Below, piece by piece: positions 60,663 through 64,000 of a DNA stretch of 64,000 nt. The notes beneath the pieces are model-generated. The model worked only from the letters and a program-made list of their open reading frames with translations. It made no database searches and was not told the DNA's origin. Each line of letters starts with the position of its first letter. Position 1 is the first letter of the stretch. This DNA comes from DATHTK01 sp035463295 (GTDB taxonomy: Bacteria; Actinomycetota; Rubrobacteria; Rubrobacterales; Rubrobacteraceae): NCBI GenBank assembly GCA_035463295.1, contig DATHTK010000028.1, positions 85,888-149,887 on the forward strand. The letters run 5' to 3'. A program made the position numbers and the translations under genes.

Positions 60663-62083
60663 GCGAAATGGGGCCAGTATCGGTGCGGGACACCTTGAAA
60701 GGCGAACCGGTCGACCTCCTGCCGGATAGGAAGGTCGGACTCTACGTCTGCGGTCCGACCGTCTACAACGACCCCCACATCGGTAACATCCGGGCCCCTC
60801 TGTTCTGGGACGTGGTAGTGCGCTACCTCAAGAGCCGGGGCTACAACGTCACGTTCGTACAGAACGTGACGGATATTGAAGACAAGATCATAAACAGGGC
60901 CAACGAGGAGGGCGTCTCGTGGCAGGAGATCGTGCGTCGCTACACGGACTCCTTCCACGAGCGTCTCAGGATGCTCGGCGTCGGGCTCCCTGACGTCGAG
61001 CCGCGGGCCACCGAGCACCTACCCGAGATGATCTCTCTGATCGAGGAGCTCATAGAGAAAAGCCACGCGTACGCGCCGGGCAACGGCGACGTCTACTACT
61101 CCGTAGAGAGCTTCCCGGAGTACGGCAGGCTCTCGCACCAGCGCCCTGAGGAGATGCGCGAGACGGAAAAGGGCCAGACGGGTTTCAAGAAGAGCCCTCT
61201 GGACTTCGCGCTCTGGAAGGCTTCGAAGCCGGGGGAGCCCTCGTGGGAGAGCCCCTGGGGTCCGGGGCGCCCCGGCTGGCACATCGAGTGTTCGGCTATG
61301 GTCGAGAAACACCTCCCCGGAGGGGCGGACATCCACGGCGGCGGCACGGACCTCCGCTTCCCGCACCACGAGAACGAACTCGCCCAGAGCTGCGGCGCCC
61401 ACCCGGACCGCACCTTCGCCCGCGCCTGGGCTCACCACGGGATGGTCAACATGGCCGCGGACAAGATGGCCAAATCCCTGGGAAACATCGTGGACGTAAA
61501 GGAGGCGGTGGAGCAGTACGGTAGCAACGCCATCAGGATGTGGCTGTTGCAGAGTCACTATTCCCAACCCATAGACTACTCCGAGGAGATCCTGGAGGAG
61601 AAACGCCGTTCCTACGAGCGTCTCATGCGCCTATACCGTCAGCTCTCCAGGTCGGAAGCGTCCTCTGAGTTCTCTGACTCGCTCGCGGGTGAACTTCGGG
61701 CGCGGTTTGACGGCGCGATGCGGGTCGATCTCGACACCGCAGGGGCTATCGGCGGCATCTTCGACGTCGCTAGTAGGGCAGCACAGGAGATCTCCGAGAA
61801 CCCCGAGGCCGCCGGGGAGTTCTCTTCGCTCGCGGAGGCGTTGCGGGAGATGCTGACGGTCTTTGGTTTTGACCTCCCGGAGGAGCTCGCCACCGAGGTG
61901 GACGGCGTGCGCATCCGGTACTCGGAGGAGCCGGGCGAGGATATCCTGCGCCGCGTGGTCGGCCGGGAGGCGGCTCGCCGGCAGAGGGACTACGCCTCGG
62001 CCGACCGGCTGCGCGAAGAGCTGCGCGCGGAGGGGTGGCTGGTCGAGGACACGCCGGAGGGGCCCGTCCTGAGCAGCGGTTAA
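60659..62083 (+). CDS. cysS: cysteinyl-tRNA synthetase
   Basis: This 474-residue class I enzyme has the active-site zinc ligands in YVCGPTVYND, WHIECSAM and FPHHENELAQS. HIGH is DPHIGNIR, KMSKS is DKMAKSLGN, and the C-terminal DALR helical domain runs to the end. ATG 60659 overlaps the gltX stop. It is part of the radA-NYN operon; rlmB follows after 3 nt. Confidence 0.97.
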   Translation: MSEMGPVSVRDTLKGEPVDLLPDRKVGLYVCGPTVYNDPHIGNIRAPLFWDVVVRYLKSRGYNVTFVQNVTDIEDKIINRANEEGVSWQEIVRRYTDSFHERLRMLGVGLPDVEPRATEHLPEMISLIEELIEKSHAYAPGNGDVYYSVESFPEYGRLSHQRPEEMRETEKGQTGFKKSPLDFALWKASKPGEPSWESPWGPGRPGWHIECSAMVEKHLPGGADIHGGGTDLRFPHHENELAQSCGAHPDRTFARAWAHHGMVNMAADKMAKSLGNIVDVKEAVEQYGSNAIRMWLLQSHYSQPIDYSEEILEEKRRSYERLMRLYRQLSRSEASSEFSDSLAGELRARFDGAMRVDLDTAGAIGGIFDVASRAAQEISENPEAAGEFSSLAEALREMLTVFGFDLPEELATEVDGVRIRYSEEPGEDILRRVVGREAARRQRDYASADRLREELRAEGWLVEDTPEGPVLSSG

Positions 62084-62086
62084 ACG

Positions 62087-62800
62087 ATGTCGGAAATCGT
62101 CTACGGCGTCCGCCCGGTGGTCGAGGTTCTGCGCACCGGGCGGCGCCGGGTCTTCGAGGTCCTGGACGCCACGGGGAACAAAGAGGTCTCGGAGCTGGCG
62201 ACCGATCGCGGCGTACCCCTAAAGAGGGTGCCGCGCTCCGAGATCGATGCGCTCGCCCGCGGCGCGACCCACCAGGGCCTGGCGGCGCGGACCGGCTCGT
62301 ACCCCTACGCCGGGCTCGACGACGTGCTGGCCCGGCCGGACCCCATCATCGTCGTCCTCGACGGGGTAATGGACCCGCACAACCTCGGAGCCGTCTTGCG
62401 GGTTGCCGACGGGACCGGGGCGAGCGGGGTGGTGATCCCGAAGGACCGGTCCGTCGGCGTAACGGCCGCCGCGGTGAAGGCAAGCGCGGGGGCCAGCGAG
62501 CACGTCCTCGTAGCCCGGGAGACGAACCTGCGGCGCGCCATAGACCGGATGAAAGCGGCCGGCGTCTGGGTCTACGCCGCGGATGAAGGAGGGGAGGAGT
62601 ACACGCGGCTCGACCTCTCGGGGCCGGTCGCGCTCGTTCTGGGGAGCGAGGGGCGGGGCGTGCGCCGGCTCGTGCGCGAGGGCTGCGACGGAGTGGTCTC
62701 CATCCCGATGCTCGGAGCGGTCGAGTCGCTCAACGTCTCGGTGGCGGCGGCCGTAGTACTCTACGAGGCGCGGAGGCAGCGGGGTTGGCCTCGTACCTGA
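62087..62800 (+). CDS. rlmB: 23S rRNA (guanosine-2'-O-)-methyltransferase RlmB (TrmH/SpoU family)
   Basis: This 237-residue protein has an N-terminal L30e-like substrate domain (YGVRPVVEVLRTGRR). The SPOUT domain shows the three motifs: motif 1 LDGVMDPHNLGAVLR with the catalytic Arg/Asn, motif 2 ALVLGSEGRGV, and motif 3 SIPMLGAVESLNVSVAAAV with its trefoil knot. RlmB methylates G2251 of 23S rRNA in E. coli; the close paralogue target is not excluded. Its end overlaps the NYN gene by 16 nt. Confidence 0.93.
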   Translation: MSEIVYGVRPVVEVLRTGRRRVFEVLDATGNKEVSELATDRGVPLKRVPRSEIDALARGATHQGLAARTGSYPYAGLDDVLARPDPIIVVLDGVMDPHNLGAVLRVADGTGASGVVIPKDRSVGVTAAAVKASAGASEHVLVARETNLRRAIDRMKAAGVWVYAADEGGEEYTRLDLSGPVALVLGSEGRGVRRLVREGCDGVVSIPMLGAVESLNVSVAAAVVLYEARRQRGWPRT

Positions 62801-63279
62801 TCCTGGACGGATACAACGTGATCGGGGCGCTGACGCGCTACCGCGAGGCCGGTAGCCTCGATGCCGCCAGGGAGCTCCTCGTAAACGACGCCCTGAAGGC
62901 GGCGGGCTGGACGGGGAGGCGCATGATCGTCGTCTTCGACGCCCAGGGCGGCGCCGAACCGGAGCGGATCGAGGTGCTCGCCGGCGGCGCGGCGCGCGTC
63001 GTCTACAGCGCGCCAGGCGAGTCGGCCGACGACGTCATCGAGCGGCTGCTCGCGCGGCTCGAAGGCTCCGCGGTCGTCTACACGGCGGACTTCGCCTTGC
63101 AGCGGACCGCGCTCGCCCGCGGCTCCACCCGCGCCACCCCCCGCGAGTTCGAGGCCCTGCTCGACGAGCTGCCCGCGCTCACGCGCAACCCCACCCCCCC
63201 ACGGCGTACCACCCTCGCCGACCGCCTCTCGCCGGAGACGTTGCGAGCGTTGGAGGAGATCCGTCGCCGCGCGAAGTAG
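62785..63279 (+). CDS. NYN/PIN-domain RNase-like protein (YacP/Rae1-like)
   Basis: This 164-residue protein has YLILDGYNVIGA as its first acidic strand, MIVVFDAQGG as its second and VVYTADFALQRTAL as its third, the pattern of the NYN (PIN-like) nuclease fold. In this gene position it corresponds to B. subtilis YacP (Rae1), a ribosome-associated endoribonuclease, following RlmB (YacO). TTG 62785 has GGAGG upstream. The C-terminal part is helical and basic. Confidence 0.88.
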   Translation: MASYLILDGYNVIGALTRYREAGSLDAARELLVNDALKAAGWTGRRMIVVFDAQGGAEPERIEVLAGGAARVVYSAPGESADDVIERLLARLEGSAVVYTADFALQRTALARGSTRATPREFEALLDELPALTRNPTPPRRTTLADRLSPETLRALEEIRRRAK

Positions 63280-63354
63280 CGGTCAGCTATCTACAAGATC
63301 GGTTGGAGTGGGACTTCGGTTCCGTCTTCGGAGCAGCGGTGCGGTATTCGCGCC

Positions 63355-63363
63355 TGCTAGAAT
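63355..63363 (+). promoter_or_regulatory. extended -10 (TGCTAGAAT) of the tRNA-tuf cluster
   Basis: TGnTAGAAT ends 32 nt before tRNA-Thr(TGT), with the start predicted near 63370. No -35 stands out. Confidence 0.5.
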
Positions 63364-63395
63364 GAGCGTCGGGTCTGGTGGCTGACCGCTCAAAC

Positions 63396-63467
63396 GCCCG
63401 GGTAGCTCAGCGGTAGAGCAGCCGCCTTGTAAGCGGCAGGTCGGGGGTTCGAATCCCTTCCCGGGCT
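63396..63467 (+). tRNA. tRNA-Thr (TGT)
   Basis: Acceptor GCCCGGG/CCCGGGC, anticodon stem GCCGC/GCGGC with loop CTTGTAA, T-loop TTCGAAT. CCA is not encoded. Confidence 0.94.
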
Positions 63468-63535
63468 CTGTTGAAAAGCGGGTGGCGTTTGCTACCATAT
63501 CCGGGCGCTCCGTAGAGTGCGGCGGGGGCGTGGCC

Positions 63536-63617
63536 GGGGGTGTGCCCGAGCGGCCAAAGGGAGCAGACTGTAAATCTGCCGGCTTCGCCTACGGAGGTTC
63601 GAATCCTCCCGCCCCCA
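63536..63617 (+). tRNA. tRNA-Tyr (GTA)
   Basis: Class II tRNA with a long variable arm. Acceptor GGGGGTG/CGCCCCC, anticodon loop CTGTAAA, T-arm GGAGG-TTCGAAT-CCTCC. It lies 68 nt after tRNA-Thr. Confidence 0.94.
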
Positions 63618-63629
63618 TAAACGGAATAT

Positions 63630-63702
<73 letters not shown>

Positions 63703-63743
63703 CTCGGGAGAGGGGTCCTGCGGGCCCCGCTCCTTCTGGGCGT

Positions 63744-63817
63744 GGCGGTGTAGCTCAGTCGGTTAGAGCAGCGGAATCATAATCCGCGTGTCGCAGGTTC
63801 GAGTCCTGCCACCGCTA
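63744..63817 (+). tRNA. tRNA-Met (CAT), elongator type
   Basis: Acceptor GGCGGTG/CACCGCT (G1-U72 wobble), anticodon stem GCGGA/TCCGC with loop ATCATAA, T-arm GCAGG-TTCGAGT-CCTGC. It lacks the GGG/CCC initiator stem. An Ile2 (CAT, lysidine-modified) identity cannot be ruled out by eye, and tilS in the window would serve that tRNA. Confidence 0.88.
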
Positions 63818-63859
63818 CTACGGCCCCGGCGAGTCGTACAGAGAAAGGAACCACAACCG

Positions 63860-64000
63860 ATGTCCAGAGGCGTCTTCGAGCGGACCAAGCCGCACCTCAA
63901 CGTGGGCACCATAGGCCACGTAGACCACGGCAAGACCACCCTTACCGCCGCCATTACCAAGGTGCTGGCCAAGGAGGTCCCCGACGATCCCGCCAACCGC
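63860..64000 (+). CDS. tuf: elongation factor Tu, 5' part (cut by window end)
   Basis: Forty-seven codons are present. ATG 63860 follows AGAAAGGA. The product begins SRGVFERTKPHLNVGTIGHV, then DHGKTTLTAAITKVLAKE, giving the G1 loop GHVDHGKT of EF-Tu, which delivers aminoacyl-tRNA to the ribosome. The rest lies beyond the window. It is preceded by a tRNA cluster and probably co-transcribed with it. Confidence 0.95.
   Translation, partial: MSRGVFERTKPHLNVGTIGHVDHGKTTLTAAITKVLAKEVPDDPANR

Overview
The window is high-GC bacterial chromosome (roughly two thirds G+C by eye). Gene content points to a deep-branching actinobacterium of the Rubrobacter type. The evidence is a radA-disA-carD-ispD-ispF-gltX-cysS-rlmB run ending in tRNAs and tuf, an archaeal-style class I lysyl-tRNA synthetase, ClpC and CarD, and a stress set of class II photolyase, PPK2 and two universal stress proteins. 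The genus is inferred from this content and was not tested.

Layout. 0.1-5.4 kb: small membrane protein, SufU-type Fe-S scaffold, YchF ATPase, a GrdB-like reductase gene with an in-frame TGA that is probably selenocysteine, a DUF6391-like membrane protein and a flavin disulfide reductase. 5.5-17.6 kb: cNMP/CBS/DUF294 signalling protein, K+/H+ antiporter, Na+/solute symporter overlapping a Tat lipoprotein binding protein, two universal stress proteins, Gfo/Idh oxidoreductase, predicted alarmone hydrolase and YihY membrane protein. 17.6-31.6 kb is an accessory, eroding region. It holds two broken DUF190 genes cut by an integrase tail, an ABC exporter, a CNNM/CorC protein behind a TatA remnant, a two-component system, and decayed DUF2723, DedA and CorC genes around an intact YugP-type peptidase and a large GT-C-like membrane protein.

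31.6-41.5 kb: GtrA, methyltransferase, Nudix, cupin and photolyase genes. They are followed by a five-gene minus-strand operon (NodB-like deacetylase, acyl-CoA dehydrogenase, methyltransferase, flavin reductase, GT2) whose four junctions are all 4-nt stop/start overlaps. Then come PPK2 with a tiny zinc-ribbon partner and initiator tRNA. 41.5-64 kb is core housekeeping: Asp23-like protein, repeat-rich anchored protein, tilS-hpt, ftsH-folP-folK-coaX, greA-lysS, clpC, the radA-disA-carD-ispD-ispF-gltX-cysS-rlmB-NYN operon, and a Thr-Tyr-Thr-Met tRNA cluster leading into tuf, which is cut by the window end.

Regulatory style: TANAAT -10 boxes are easy to see. Several lie only 6-7 nt from the start codon, which predicts leaderless mRNAs (genes at 117, 1490, 18678, 43481 and 55099). 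Operon-internal genes instead use GTGA/ATGA overlaps or Shine-Dalgarno sequences. The most notable items are the candidate selenoprotein with a SECIS-like hairpin, a DisA whose RHR motif reads RHI, and an ispF gene with no proper start.
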